NCBI RefSeq assembly: GCF_001186365.1
Contig: NZ_LDTZ01000014.1
Location: 248,001 to 312,000 of the forward strand
Origin: Gordonia jacobaea
GTDB taxonomy: Bacteria; Actinomycetota; Actinomycetes; Mycobacteriales; Mycobacteriaceae
DNA length: 64,000 bases
Direction of reading: 5' to 3'
Shown here: positions 54,807 through 64,000 of the stretch, one piece after another
Layout: each line of letters starts with the position of its first letter
Numbering within the stretch: position 1 is the first letter of the stretch
Translations under genes and position numbers: made by a program
The notes under the pieces: generated by a model
Database searches by the model: none
What the model was told of the DNA's origin: nothing
Seen by the model: the letters and a program-made list of their open reading frames with translations, nothing else

Positions 54807-55469
54807 TTAAGAAGCGTCCTGGAACTGCTCGGGCGTCTGGCCGGTGGCCTGGAAGACGACCCGACGGCCGATGAGTACGGCGTGGTCGGCGAAGCGCTCG
54901 TAGTAGCGGCCCAGCAGGGTGACGTCGACGGCTGCGGCAACTCCGTGCTGCCAGTCCCGGTCCATCAGCACCGTGAACAGGTGGCGATGCAGATCGTCCA
55001 TGGCGTCATCGTCTTCTTGCAGACGAACCGCAGCCTCGGGATCTTGCGTGTCGAGGACCTCGCGCGCGTTGGTGGCGAGCTGGACTGCCAGCCTGCCCAT
55101 CTCGGCGAAGTAGCCGTTGACCTCTTCGGGCAGGGCCTTCGCGGGATGGCGTCGTCGGGCGACCTTGGCGACGTGCAGCGCCAGCGCGCCCATACGGTCG
55201 ACGTCTGCGACGATCTGGAACCCGCTGACGACTCCGCGCAGGTCGCCTGCGACGGGAGCCTGGAGCGCGAGAAGCGCGAACGCCTGCTCCTCGGCGCGCG
55301 CGGACAGTTCGGACAGCTTGTCGTTCTCCGACAGCACTTCCTCGGCAATGGCGAGATCGGCCTGCAAGAGGGCCTGGGTGGCACGGTCCATTGCTGAACC
55401 GGCCAGATCGCACATTTCTCCGAGCACCGCATTCAGTGAATGCAGCTGTTCTTGATACGCGGTACGCAT
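54807..55469 (-). CDS. phoU: Phosphate signalling complex protein PhoU
   Basis: 220 residues made of two three-helix PhoU repeats, with metal-site type motifs [19 protein letters not shown] and [17 protein letters not shown] (E-R-x-x-D-H), the latter near the C-terminus. PhoU links PstSCAB to the phosphate sensor kinase and limits uptake. ATG 55469 is 7 bases after TACCCT, so it is leaderless; the frame upstream to 55523 is not conserved. From memory this is phoY2 (Rv0821c) in M. tuberculosis. Confidence 0.92.
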   Translation of the reverse strand: MRTAYQEQLHSLNAVLGEMCDLAGSAMDRATQALLQADLAIAEEVLSENDKLSELSARAEEQAFALLALQAPVAGDLRGVVSGFQIVADVDRMGALALHVAKVARRRHPAKALPEEVNGYFAEMGRLAVQLATNAREVLDTQDPEAAVRLQEDDDAMDDLHRHLFTVLMDRDWQHGVAAAVDVTLLGRYYERFADHAVLIGRRVVFQATGQTPEQFQDAS

Positions 55470-55569
55470 ACCCTCAAGGGTACTGTGCGTGCCGCAGATC
55501 ACGATCTTCCGCGTGGTGAACACACCGTGAACGCGCGGTGAGTAGCTCTGCTCGCGGTACGTGCGCCCG

Positions 55570-57921
55570 TCAGGAGCAGGTGGTGTCTCCCGCGTTGGTC
55601 ACCGCGAGATCGTTGGGCAGATTGCTGGAGTTCGCCGCTGGAGGCAGTGCCTGCGCCGATAGCGTCTCGCCTGCGGCGGGAGCACTGGTGACGCTGCCGG
55701 CGAAGTCGCTGCCGAGAATGACCTCGACGCCCGACTTCACTGTCTTGTCGCTCTGGATCTTGGCGCCGGGGAACATCGCGGCGAGTGTTGCAGCAGAGTC
55801 CTGTTCACCCGGCCCGTAGCGCACGACAGTGTCTGTGCGGTTCTCCGACGCATCCGCGACGCCGCGGACGTCGAAGCCCTGGGCGGTCAGCTGGTCGGAC
55901 GCGTCGGCGGCTTGCCCGGCCTTGCCCGTGCCGTTGAGCACACGCACCCCGACGTTGCTCGGGTTCTGCGCGGTGGCCGAGACCGTCGACGGCGTCTGCG
56001 ACGTACTCGTGGTGGCGCCCGCAGCCGTGGTCTGCTTCTTCGACGAACTGCTCTGCTTCTTCTTCGCGGCCTGCTCGCCGGGTAGCGGGTCGTCGTCGAT
56101 GATCGCGTTGAAGATGGCGTTGATGTCGTCGGTGCGCGGGATCTCGTTATTCGAGCCGTCGGTCGCCGTACCCGACGTCGGGATGGTCAGGAACGTCACG
56201 CGACCCGCCTCGATACCCTGCATCGAGTCGGCGAGTTTGAGCAGTGACTGCGTGTCGACGCCGTCGACGTAGCTGTTCTTGATGAAGGTGTTGACGATGC
56301 TGTTGAGCTTGGCCGGATTGGACAGGACGTTGCCTGAGAGCGTCGACCGCAGCAGTGACGACATGAACAACTGTTGGCGCTTGATGCGTCCGTAGTCGCC
56401 GTTGCCATCCGTCGACACCGTGCGGGCGCGAACGTAGTTGAGCGCCTTGCGACCGGTGATCGTCTGCTTGCCCGGCTTGGAGAGGATCTGGCCGAGTTCG
56501 TAGTCGTACACCGGAGTGGTGGAGCACACCTCGACGCCGCCGACAGCGCGCACGATCTTCTCGAAGCCGGAGAAGTCCATCCCGATGAAGTGGTTGATGT
56601 TCAGACCACTCATCTCGGTGATGACCTTGACCAGGCACTTCGGTCCGCCGTCGGCGTAGACGCTGTTCAGTTTCACCTGGCTGGCCGCGGGTAGGTCGCC
56701 GGTATAGGTTCCGGCGTCGTTGTCCCAATCCTGACATTCGGGTCGGTCGACCTGCAGATCCCGCGGGAACGAGACCGCAACCACGCGGCTGCGGTTGGCG
56801 GGGATGTTGACCAGGATCACCGTGTCAGAACGTGCGCCCTCGGCGTCGGCCGTGGTGCCCGCGCCAACCTTGCCGTTCTTGCCGCTGCGTGTGTCGGTGC
56901 CGACGATCAGGTAGTTCTCGTCGCCGTACTGGGCGTCCTTGTTGCGAATGTTCGTGTCGTCGGGGTCGACGGCGGCGATGGTCCGCCAATCGCTGTTCTT
57001 CGACTTCATGTACCCCCACACGAAGCCGGTCCCGACGAGCGCCATGACGCACGCGATGGCGACCATGATGCGGCCGGTGAACGCGACGTTCTGGCGTGTC
57101 GTGCGGTCGTGACGTCGACGCCCCACACGTTGCGGGCGTGAACGCAGCGCGATCGTCTCGGTGAGGTCGGGAGTGGGCTCGAGCGGTGGGGACGCCGGCT
57201 CGCGCTCCGGTTCAGGAGCAGCGGGGGTCTGCTCGGGCGTGTCGGGTGCGGCGGCATCTCCGGACGTGGCGGAATTTCCGGATGCGGCGGGCTCGAGGTG
57301 TGACCCCTGTGCCCGTGATTCCTCGACGACCCGCTCCGTCGTCGCCCTGTCACTGAGGTCGACGACCGGTTCTGGGGTGGCACCGACGATCGGGATCTTG
57401 CGCGTGACCTCGTTGGCCCCTGGCGTGTCGGAGGGGCGATTCGACGGCTTGTCCGTGGCGGCGCGGTCTGTCCCACGCCGAGCTCGACGCAGTCCGGAAC
57501 GGTAGCCGCCGACTCGTGGGATGGCCTCGGTCGGCGATGAATCACCTCGTGGCTGCGTGCCGGCGCCGGTCGATTCGTCAGAAGCAGACGGCTTGTCGGA
57601 CGCAGATGGCTTGTTGGATGCAGTCGGCTTGCTAGATGCAGGCGGCTTGTCAGAATCGGTCGCTTTGTCGGCGGGAGCCGCGGTGCCGGACGGGGAATCG
57701 GAGCGTGCGCCGGGATCGGCGTTCATCTGCTCCATCAGCTCGCGGACGGTCATGCGACTACGGCCGCGGACGTACCGATCGGCGGAGCGCGGCTCACGAA
57801 GCCTGCCGTCATTGGGGTTCGCTGGTCGTGAGGTGCGTGAAGCGCGTGGAGTCGATGAGGACGTCGAATCGTCCCGGTCGCCCGGCTCGTCGCCGTGCGG
57901 CTTGGGTGTCCAACGACTCAC
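55570..57921 (-). CDS. LytR-CpsA-Psr (LCP) family cell-wall polymer ligase with LytR C-terminal domain
   Basis: 783 residues from GTG. Residues 1-280 are a long disordered cytoplasmic region with Ser/Lys/Pro repeats of the type SDKPSAS. A membrane helix follows ([21 protein letters not shown]). The LCP domain has [38 protein letters not shown] in segments [10 protein letters not shown] and [10 protein letters not shown], and [11 protein letters not shown]. The C-terminal LytR_C domain is [15 protein letters not shown] onwards. LCP enzymes join arabinogalactan or similar polymers to peptidoglycan. From memory it corresponds to Rv0822c. Confidence 0.88.
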   Translation of the reverse strand: MSRWTPKPHGDEPGDRDDSTSSSTPRASRTSRPANPNDGRLREPRSADRYVRGRSRMTVRELMEQMNADPGARSDSPSGTAAPADKATDSDKPPASSKPTASNKPSASDKPSASDESTGAGTQPRGDSSPTEAIPRVGGYRSGLRRARRGTDRAATDKPSNRPSDTPGANEVTRKIPIVGATPEPVVDLSDRATTERVVEESRAQGSHLEPAASGNSATSGDAAAPDTPEQTPAAPEPEREPASPPLEPTPDLTETIALRSRPQRVGRRRHDRTTRQNVAFTGRIMVAIACVMALVGTGFVWGYMKSKNSDWRTIAAVDPDDTNIRNKDAQYGDENYLIVGTDTRSGKNGKVGAGTTADAEGARSDTVILVNIPANRSRVVAVSFPRDLQVDRPECQDWDNDAGTYTGDLPAASQVKLNSVYADGGPKCLVKVITEMSGLNINHFIGMDFSGFEKIVRAVGGVEVCSTTPVYDYELGQILSKPGKQTITGRKALNYVRARTVSTDGNGDYGRIKRQQLFMSSLLRSTLSGNVLSNPAKLNSIVNTFIKNSYVDGVDTQSLLKLADSMQGIEAGRVTFLTIPTSGTATDGSNNEIPRTDDINAIFNAIIDDDPLPGEQAAKKKQSSSSKKQTTAAGATTSTSQTPSTVSATAQNPSNVGVRVLNGTGKAGQAADASDQLTAQGFDVRGVADASENRTDTVVRYGPGEQDSAATLAAMFPGAKIQSDKTVKSGVEVILGSDFAGSVTSAPAAGETLSAQALPPAANSSNLPNDLAVTNAGDTTCS

Positions 57922-58050
57922 GTCACATATCCTCGTACCCCGTGGTGACGCTGCCGCCCCGTCGGGGCTGAACGCTGCGGCAAGCAGGAAGAACTCAGAT
58001 CCCGCCTGCGGGACCTTCGGACATAGTACTGATAGGTCCTGAGAAGCGCC

Positions 58051-59304
58051 TCAGCCGCCGGAGTGCATCACTTCCGCGCCTGCGGGGACGACATCCTCGT
58101 AGGGATCGTCGAGCCAGCCGTCGGGGAGCGCGACCTTGGCGGGCGACCCCTGCCGCCCACGCGGACCGTGCCCGTCCTCGGGGAACGGTGTGTCGGCGGG
58201 AAGTGACCCGACGAGGTCGCGGAGTTCGTCGAGCGTCGACACCAGCGACATGCGCGAACGAATCTCCGAACCGGCCGGGAATCCGCGCAGATACCAGGCA
58301 ACGTGTTTGCGCATCTCGCGCATGCCCTTGTCCTCGCCGTGGTGATCGGCGAGCAACTCGCCGTGCCTGACGATGATCTGTGCGACCTCGCCGAGGTTCG
58401 GTGCGGCGGGTGCGGGCAGCCCGTTGAGTTCGGCGGCGAGTTCGGCGAACAGCCACGGCCTACCGAGGCAGCCGCGTCCGACCACGACGCCGTCGCATCC
58501 GGTCTGCGCCATCATCGCGACCGCGTCTTTGGGTTCGAAGATGTCGCCGTTACCGAGCACAGGTACGTCGGTCACGTGCTCCTTGAGCCGGGCGATCTCG
58601 GCCCAGTCGGCCTCGCCGGAGTACCGCTGTGAAGCCGTACGGGCATGGAGCGCAACAGCTTTCGCGCCCTCGCCCGCGGCGATGCGTCCGGCGTCGAGGT
58701 GCGTGTGATGCTCGTCGTCGATTCCGATGCGGAACTTGACGGTGACGGGGATGTCGGTGCCCTCGGTCGCCTTGACCGCGGCTGCGACGATTCGTTGGAA
58801 CAGGGTGCGCTTGTACGGGATCGCCGAGCCGCCGCCCTTGCGGGTCACCTTCGGGACAGGGCAGCCGAAGTTCATGTCGATGTGGTCGGCGAGATTCTCG
58901 TCGACGATCATCTTGGCTGCCTCGTAGGTGTAGCGCGGATCCACCGTGTAGAGCTGCATCGACCGCGGATTCTCGTCCGGGCCGAACGTGGTCATGTGCA
59001 TCGTGACCGGATGCCGCTCGACGAGCGCGCGGGCGGTGACCATCTCACAGACGTACAGACCCGACACCGTGCCGGTGCGGGCCAATTCGAGTTCGCGACA
59101 CAGCGTGCGGAACGCCACGTTGGTGACGCCCGCCATGGGTGCGAGCACCACGGGACTGGCGAGCTCGATCGTGCCGATTCGCAAGCGGGTGTCGCGCAGC
59201 GGGGTTGCTTGGAGCGGGGTGGCGTGCGCAGCCGACAGCGCACCGGCGCCCTCGTGGATCGTGGAGGGCGCCGGCGCTGCTGGGGTTCGGATCGTCGTCG
59301 TCAA
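58051..59304 (-). CDS. dusB: tRNA-dihydrouridine synthase
   Basis: 417 residues from TTG 59304. TIM-barrel FMN enzyme: VVLAPMAGVTNVAFRTL, HIDMNFGCPVPKVTRKGGGSA with the catalytic Cys in FGCPVPK, VTVKFRIGID, ALHARTASQRYSGEADW and GNGDIFEPKDA. It reduces uridine to dihydrouridine in tRNA. The C-terminal 60 residues are variable. It lies 13 bases downstream of the desaturase gene on the same strand, a conserved pairing in mycobacteria. Confidence 0.92.
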   Translation of the reverse strand: MTTTIRTPAAPAPSTIHEGAGALSAAHATPLQATPLRDTRLRIGTIELASPVVLAPMAGVTNVAFRTLCRELELARTGTVSGLYVCEMVTARALVERHPVTMHMTTFGPDENPRSMQLYTVDPRYTYEAAKMIVDENLADHIDMNFGCPVPKVTRKGGGSAIPYKRTLFQRIVAAAVKATEGTDIPVTVKFRIGIDDEHHTHLDAGRIAAGEGAKAVALHARTASQRYSGEADWAEIARLKEHVTDVPVLGNGDIFEPKDAVAMMAQTGCDGVVVGRGCLGRPWLFAELAAELNGLPAPAAPNLGEVAQIIVRHGELLADHHGEDKGMREMRKHVAWYLRGFPAGSEIRSRMSLVSTLDELRDLVGSLPADTPFPEDGHGPRGRQGSPAKVALPDGWLDDPYEDVVPAGAEVMHSGG

Positions 59305-59317
59305 GCCAATGGTTGCG

Positions 59318-60310
59318 TCAGGACGCCTGACGCTCGCGCTTCTTGGCTTCGCGGGCGAGTGCGCGGTCGCGCATCTCCTCGAACTTGATGGTGTCCTTCT
59401 CGAGCTGCTCGAGGAAGGCTGCGAGCTCCTCGCGGGTCTGGTCGCCCTCGGCGGAGAAGTCGTCGCGATCGAAGACGTTCCACTTGCGCAGGACGGGCTG
59501 GATGACCTCTTCGAGGTGCTGACGCAGGTCGTAGATGCCGTGCTTGGCCATCAACACGCCGTGGCGGCGGAAGTTGGGCATTCCGGCGCCGGGCATCTGG
59601 AAGTTGGTGACGATGTCGGTCACGGCACGCAGCGTCTGGTCGGGAGCGATGTCCATACCGGCGCCGCAGATGTTGCGGTAGAAGATCATGTGCAGGTTCT
59701 CGTCGGCCGCGATGCGCTGAAGCATCTTGTCGGCGATCGGATCGTTGCACGCCTTGCCGGTGTTGCGGTGGCTGACGCGCGTCGCGAGCTCCTGGAACGT
59801 CACGTAGGCGACGGAGTGCAGCAGGCCCATTTCGCCGCCCTTCTCCATCATCTCCTCGACGCGGTCGCCTGCAGCGGACTCGGGCGAGTAACCGTTGGTC
59901 ATGTGGACCATGCGGTCGGCCTCGAGCTGGGCAGGGTCGACGCCGCGCGTCACCGTGAGGTAATCGCGCATGACGATCGAGTGCCGGTTTTCCTCGGCGG
60001 TCCAACGACCGACCCAGAAGCCCCATGCCGAATCCATCGAGAAGTTGTCGGCGATCACCCGGTGATAGGAGGGCAGGTTGTCCTCGGTCAGCAGGTTCGT
60101 GATCATCGCGGCCTTCGCAACCTCATCGAGCTGCGACTGCTCAGGGTCGTAGTCGACGCCGCCGAGCGCGGCGAAGTTACGACCCTCGTCCCACGGGACG
60201 TAGTCGTGCGGGTTCCAGTTCTTCGCGATCTTCAGGTGCCGGTTGACGTTGTCCTCGGCAACCGGTGCCAGCTCGCGGAGCAGATCAAGCTGAGTGAGCT
60301 CACGTGCCAT
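59318..60310 (-). CDS. desA: Acyl-[acyl-carrier-protein] desaturase, DesA type
   Basis: 330 residues, soluble diiron desaturase. The two iron-binding motifs are TAEENRHSIVMRDYL and AADENLHMIFYRN. DesA proteins introduce double bases of unsaturation into acyl chains, needed for mycolic or unsaturated fatty acids. GGAGGAACGAACA precedes the ATG at 60310. From memory it matches Rv0824c (desA1), also followed by the dus gene. The 183-base region to the next gene holds its promoter; nothing else is clear there. Confidence 0.92.
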   Translation of the reverse strand: MARELTQLDLLRELAPVAEDNVNRHLKIAKNWNPHDYVPWDEGRNFAALGGVDYDPEQSQLDEVAKAAMITNLLTEDNLPSYHRVIADNFSMDSAWGFWVGRWTAEENRHSIVMRDYLTVTRGVDPAQLEADRMVHMTNGYSPESAAGDRVEEMMEKGGEMGLLHSVAYVTFQELATRVSHRNTGKACNDPIADKMLQRIAADENLHMIFYRNICGAGMDIAPDQTLRAVTDIVTNFQMPGAGMPNFRRHGVLMAKHGIYDLRQHLEEVIQPVLRKWNVFDRDDFSAEGDQTREELAAFLEQLEKDTIKFEEMRDRALAREAKKRERQAS

Positions 60311-60493
60311 TGTTCGTTCCTCCGAACGGTCCACATCGAAACAGGTCGGACTGTCGTAGTCTCCGACTGTCGTCTCTGGTTGTCATGCCTGGCTCGGTGA
60401 CCGACATGTATCCAAGTCAGTCAGTAAGGCTACGGCACCGAGCAGGCGTTACCCAAGTACGCACTTACGGTGTCGAAACTTGGCTCGCAAGCG

Positions 60494-61072
60494 TTACCCC
60501 CGAAACGCTCGGCCGAACGTCGACGCCCACGTGGCGGCGTCGTCGTCAAGAGTACCGAGTTCGCGCGCCTTGTCACACCACAGCATCGCGGCGCTGCCGA
60601 ACTCCATGGGGTTGTAGATGTCCTCCTCGCACCGCCACAGGCCGTCACCCGCGTACGTGATGATCGAAATGTTGGTGGCGGTGATCACGCTTCCGTCGCC
60701 GGGATCGCACATCGGATTGTCGACCTCGAAGATCACCCGACCGGTGGGGGCGTCGAACACCTTCCACAGGTTGGGGAAGGCGACCATGTGGTTGCCGGGG
60801 AAGCGCGTCATCGTCTTCACGATCCACGGGCGGATCTCGTCCCTGCCGTGCATGGTGCCGAGTGCGTGCTCGATGTAGTCGGCGTCGGGAGTGAAGAGGT
60901 CGGCGAATCGGGCCCATGCCGCGGGCGCCTCGGACGGCTGTGCTCGGGCCTCCGCGGCGATGCCCGCGACGGTGGCCTCGAAGACGTCGAACGCCTCCGA
61001 CAACTCGTCGAGATCGAATGGGGTCGGCGAGAATCGGGCATCCGCGGCAGACGCGGCGTTTTCGGTGCGCAT
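60494..61072 (-). CDS. SnoaL/NTF2-like protein
   Basis: 192 residues. WARFADLFTPDADYIEHALGTMHGRDEIRPWIVKTM and RVIFEVDNPM, AGDGLWRCEEDIYNPMEFG form a cone-shaped NTF2-like fold. Members include ketosteroid isomerases, limonene-epoxide hydrolases and proteins without known activity. It is divergent from the WS/DGAT gene, with 153 bases between. Confidence 0.75.
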   Translation of the reverse strand: MRTENAASAADARFSPTPFDLDELSEAFDVFEATVAGIAAEARAQPSEAPAAWARFADLFTPDADYIEHALGTMHGRDEIRPWIVKTMTRFPGNHMVAFPNLWKVFDAPTGRVIFEVDNPMCDPGDGSVITATNISIITYAGDGLWRCEEDIYNPMEFGSAAMLWCDKARELGTLDDDAATWASTFGRAFRG

Positions 61073-61225
61073 CGGGCTGATCGTAGGGAACTACGGCGGG
61101 TGCGCGAAGCGTTATGGAAAAGGAGCGCGACGACGCATCGACGTGGTTCGATTTCATCATCGGCCCGACGACGAAGACGGGCGTGCGCGCGACGGCGCGG
61201 GCGAGCAGGATGCGGAGGATTTGCG

Positions 61226-62629
61226 ATGGAGCGGCTGAGCGGTTTGGATGCCTCGTTCCTGTACATGGAGACGCGGTCACAGTTGATGCAGATCATCGGC
61301 CTGATCGAAATCGATCCGTCGACGATTCCCGGTGGGTATTCGTTCAGCGGTATCCGTGATCAGATGCGACAGCTCGTCCGTGCTACCCCGAAGTTCCGAC
61401 GCAAGCTCGACAACTCGCTGATCAACATCGACCACCCCGCCTGGGTGGAGGACGACCATTTCGACATCGACCGGCATGTGCACCGTGTCGCGGTTCCGGC
61501 GCCGGGCGGGATCGGCGAGGTCACCGAACTCTGTGGGCATCTGGCCGGGCAGACCCTCGACCGGGCGAAGCCGCTGTGGGAACTGTGGGTCATCGAGGGA
61601 CTGTCCAACGGGCGGATCATGATCATGCTGCGGATGCACCACGCCGCGGTCGACGGCGTCGGCAGCGCCGAGGTGCTGTCGCAGCTCTTCTCGCTGTCGC
61701 CCGAGCAGCCCGACCTCGACGCCGATCTGCTGCATCAGACAGCGGGCGGGTCGTCGCATGCGCTGCTCGCCGCGACGGGAGCGGTGCACTACCTGATCCG
61801 ACGTCCGATCGCGATGGCTCGATTGCTCCCGGAGACGGTCTCGGTTCCGGTCGCGTGGTTGCGTCGGGCGCGCTCGCACGAGGCGATGCCCGCGCCGTTC
61901 GGGGCGCCGCGCACCCGATTCAACGGGCCGATCACCCCGCACCGCTCGATCGCACTGACCCAGCTCTCACTCGCCGACATCAAGCGCGTCAAGAATCGGT
62001 TCGGCGTCAAGGTGAACGACGTCGTGCTGGCGATCACCGGCGGGGCGCTGCGCGAGTATCTGCTGGCGCACAACGAGCTGCCGGACAGACCACTCGTCGC
62101 GATGGTGCCGGTATCTGTCCACGGCGCCGACGACAGCGGCTTGATGGTGCAGGGCACCAACAAGGTGTCGGGGATGTTCACGCAGTTGGCCTCCGACGTC
62201 GCAGATCCCGTCGAACGGATCGAGCGCGCTGCAGAACTCTCGCGGAAAGCAAAGGCACACCACGCCGACATCGACGCGAACATCCTGCGTGCGTGGGCAC
62301 AGTTCGCGCCAGGAACAACGATGTCGACGTTGATGAAGTTCTACGGCGACCGGAAACTGGCACTCAAGCATCCGCCGATCTTCAACGTGACGGTGTCGAA
62401 CGTCGCGGGCGCCGACATTCCCGTCTACTTCTGCGGCGCGCGTGTCACCGCGGTCTACCCGCTCGGGCCGATCTTCCACGGGCTCGGCCTCAACATCACG
62501 GTGTTCTCGGCCGACGGCGAGCTCAACGTCGGCATCCTCGGGTGTACCGATCAGATCCCCGACGTCGACTTCCTCGCCCACGCCTTCGACGAGCAGCTCA
62601 AGACGCTTCTCGAGGTGTGTGGCGACTGA
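61226..62629 (+). CDS. Wax ester synthase/diacylglycerol acyltransferase (WS/DGAT) family protein
   Basis: 467 residues. The active site MLRMHHAAVDGVG has the complete HHxxxDG (His138, His139, Asp143). LSGLDASFLYMET at the start and KVNDVVLAITGGALREYL, FNVTVSNVAGADIPVYFCGA and LGLNITVFSADGELNVGILG in the second half are signatures of the actinobacterial family. It esterifies diacylglycerol or fatty alcohol with acyl-CoA for storage lipid. GCGGAGGA is 7 bases before the ATG. Confidence 0.92.
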   Translation: MERLSGLDASFLYMETRSQLMQIIGLIEIDPSTIPGGYSFSGIRDQMRQLVRATPKFRRKLDNSLINIDHPAWVEDDHFDIDRHVHRVAVPAPGGIGEVTELCGHLAGQTLDRAKPLWELWVIEGLSNGRIMIMLRMHHAAVDGVGSAEVLSQLFSLSPEQPDLDADLLHQTAGGSSHALLAATGAVHYLIRRPIAMARLLPETVSVPVAWLRRARSHEAMPAPFGAPRTRFNGPITPHRSIALTQLSLADIKRVKNRFGVKVNDVVLAITGGALREYLLAHNELPDRPLVAMVPVSVHGADDSGLMVQGTNKVSGMFTQLASDVADPVERIERAAELSRKAKAHHADIDANILRAWAQFAPGTTMSTLMKFYGDRKLALKHPPIFNVTVSNVAGADIPVYFCGARVTAVYPLGPIFHGLGLNITVFSADGELNVGILGCTDQIPDVDFLAHAFDEQLKTLLEVCGD

Positions 62630-62672
62630 GGTCTTGCGGTGATGGGGTCATCCGGTCACTAAGCTTTGCCCT

Positions 62673-64000
62673 GTGTCCATCTATCGCCACGGATTTGCCC
62701 GAGTAGCGGGCGCGGTCCCGGTCGTCCGTATCGCCGACCCGGTGGCCAACGCGCAGGCCACCGTCGAATTGATGCGGCAGGCGGCCACCGAGGGTGCTGC
62801 GCTCGTCGTGTTCCCCGAGATGGGACTCACCGGATACAGCATCGACGATCTTGTCCAACAGGACGCGGTTATCGACGCCGCGCTCGACGCCCTCGCCACC
62901 GTCGTCGCCGCGAGTGAGGGTTTGCGCCCGTTGGTGGCGGTCGGCCTGCCGCTCGTCGTCGACGCCGGGCTGTACAACTGCGCCGTCCTGCTGCGTGATG
63001 GTCGGATTCTCGGCGTCGTACCGAAGGCGTTCCTGCCGAATTACCGCGAGTTCTACGACAAGCGCTATTTCAGCGCGGCCCGCGACGCACTCGCCGACAC
63101 GGTGACGCTGCTCGGACAGACGGTTCCGTTCGGCACCGACCTGATCTTCGACGCCGTCGACCTGCCGGGTTTCGCGCTGCATCTCGAGGTCTGCGAGGAC
63201 GCGTGGGTGCCGATCCCGCCGAGCACCTGGGCCGCCCTGGGAGGTGCGACGGTTCTCGCGAACCTGTCGGGTTCGCCGGTCACGATCGGCAAGGAGTCGT
63301 ATCGGAAGTCGTTGTGCACCAGTCTTTCCGCCCGGTGCATCGCGGCCTACGTCTACGTTGCCGCCGGATATGGCGAATCCACAACCGATCTCGCGTGGGA
63401 CGGTGACGCCCTGATCGCCGAGAACGGTGGACTACTCACTCGCAGTACGGGGTTCGCGACGGCCGAGCAACTCGTCGTCGCCGACGTCGACCTGGACCGA
63501 CTGCGCCAGGAACGCATCCGGATGGGCAGCTTCCACGATCAGGTCGGTGATCTCGAGGATCGTCTGACGTCGTTGCGCCACATCGACTTCGAGTTCGGTG
63601 ACCTCGACCTCGCCGACGACGATCTGCGACGCTCGGTCGCACGATTCCCATTCGTTCCCGCCGACGCCGGTGATCGTGACGAACGGTGCCGCGAGGTGCG
63701 CGACATCCAGGTTCAGGGCCTGGCTGCACGTCTGCGCGCCACCGGCATCGACAAGATCGTCATCGGGGTGTCCGGTGGTCTCGATTCGACGCTCGCACTG
63801 CTCGTCGCCGTCGACACCTTCGACCGACTCGGCCTGCCGCGCACCAACATCCTCGCGTACACGATGCCGGGATTCGCCACCGGCGGCGCGACGCTGCGGC
63901 GCGCACATGTGCTGATGGATTCTCTCGGCGTCACCGGCACCGAACTCGACATCCGGCCGTCGTGTGAGCAGATGCTCGCCGACATCGGGCATCCATATGC
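62673..64000 (+). CDS. nadE: Glutamine-dependent NAD+ synthetase, N-terminal part (cut by window end)
   Basis: 442 residues are visible of an expected 680 or so. The nitrilase-type glutaminase has Glu in [13 protein letters not shown], Lys in [13 protein letters not shown] and Cys in [10 protein letters not shown]; the synthetase domain begins with the ATP loop [14 protein letters not shown]. It makes NAD+ from deamido-NAD+ using glutamine. The GTG at 62673 lies 7 bases after TAAGCT (62660-62665), a leaderless start. The gene continues past base 64000. Confidence 0.93.
   Translation, partial: MSIYRHGFARVAGAVPVVRIADPVANAQATVELMRQAATEGAALVVFPEMGLTGYSIDDLVQQDAVIDAALDALATVVAASEGLRPLVAVGLPLVVDAGLYNCAVLLRDGRILGVVPKAFLPNYREFYDKRYFSAARDALADTVTLLGQTVPFGTDLIFDAVDLPGFALHLEVCEDAWVPIPPSTWAALGGATVLANLSGSPVTIGKESYRKSLCTSLSARCIAAYVYVAAGYGESTTDLAWDGDALIAENGGLLTRSTGFATAEQLVVADVDLDRLRQERIRMGSFHDQVGDLEDRLTSLRHIDFEFGDLDLADDDLRRSVARFPFVPADAGDRDERCREVRDIQVQGLAARLRATGIDKIVIGVSGGLDSTLALLVAVDTFDRLGLPRTNILAYTMPGFATGGATLRRAHVLMDSLGVTGTELDIRPSCEQMLADIGHPY

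Noticed and set aside
60470-61225. Long plus-strand open frame upstream of the WS/DGAT start
   Set aside because: It is antisense to the SnoaL-like gene on the minus strand, has biased composition and no family match; the WS/DGAT signature and ribosome-binding site begin at 61226.

Overview
This is a 64 kb, GC-rich chromosomal window from an actinobacterium of the Mycobacteriales. Mycothiol synthase, GlnR, a DesA-type acyl-ACP desaturase, a WS/DGAT acyltransferase, an EccA ATPase, LmeA, DUF3073 and the purL/purF/purM neighbourhood all point that way. The clustered repeats built on CTCGACCAGCGG and the gene content suggest a Gordonia-like organism, but species cannot be fixed from the window. 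Many genes start with GTG or TTG. Many have a TANNNT -10 box only 6-8 bases before the start codon, so leaderless mRNAs are common.

Layout. 1-5.3 kb: catabolic operon for an aromatic or steroid-like ring (flavin monooxygenase, extradiol dioxygenase, flavin reductase, DUF1214 protein, SDR, frameshifted sulfotransferase). 5.3-6.3 kb: TMEM175-like channel and a REP-type repeat cluster. 6.3-10.5 kb: beta-oxidation operon (enoyl-CoA hydratase and three acyl-CoA dehydrogenases) behind a TetR-type palindrome. 10.6-14.6 kb: secreted protein, cysC, cysQ and an orphan eccA. 14.7-24.3 kb: purL, purF and purM with intervening GDPD, reductase-like, glutamate-cysteine ligase-like and sterol-carrier-like genes. 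24.4-27.5 kb: DUF3073, MOSC, YgfZ and aminodeoxychorismate-lyase-like genes. 27.7-33.9 kb: cydABDC. 33.9-36.5 kb: DUF222/HNH gene, a structured intergenic region and an unknown gene. 36.5-41.4 kb: nitrobindin, a tiny membrane protein, a MerR/hydrolase pair, sseC and a sulfurtransferase behind a polycysteine leader ORF, lmeA. 41.5-44.3 kb: glnR, mshD, nuclease-family gene. 44.4-50.3 kb: iron-box-controlled glycosyltransferase/NRPS locus. 50.3-55.5 kb: pstSCAB, a small membrane gene and phoU. 55.6-64 kb: LCP protein, dus, desaturase, SnoaL-like protein, WS/DGAT and nadE (cut by the window end).

From about 20.9 kb to 60.3 kb the backbone follows the M. tuberculosis order Rv0807 to Rv0824c (from memory), with blocks inserted: cydABDC plus the HNH gene, the hydrolase/MerR pair, and the glycosyltransferase/NRPS locus between mshD and pst.

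The most unusual part is that last locus. Three genes carry IdeR/DmdR-like iron boxes: a GT2 glycosyltransferase, a 1149-residue fusion of GT2, adenylation, carrier and thioesterase domains, and a free-standing condensation/acyltransferase-like protein. I do not recognise it as a described pathway. Other points of interest are a predicted three-way-junction RNA element, a polycysteine attenuator ORF, a MerR promoter with a 19-bp spacer, and a junction where two convergent genes have both lost their 3' ends.
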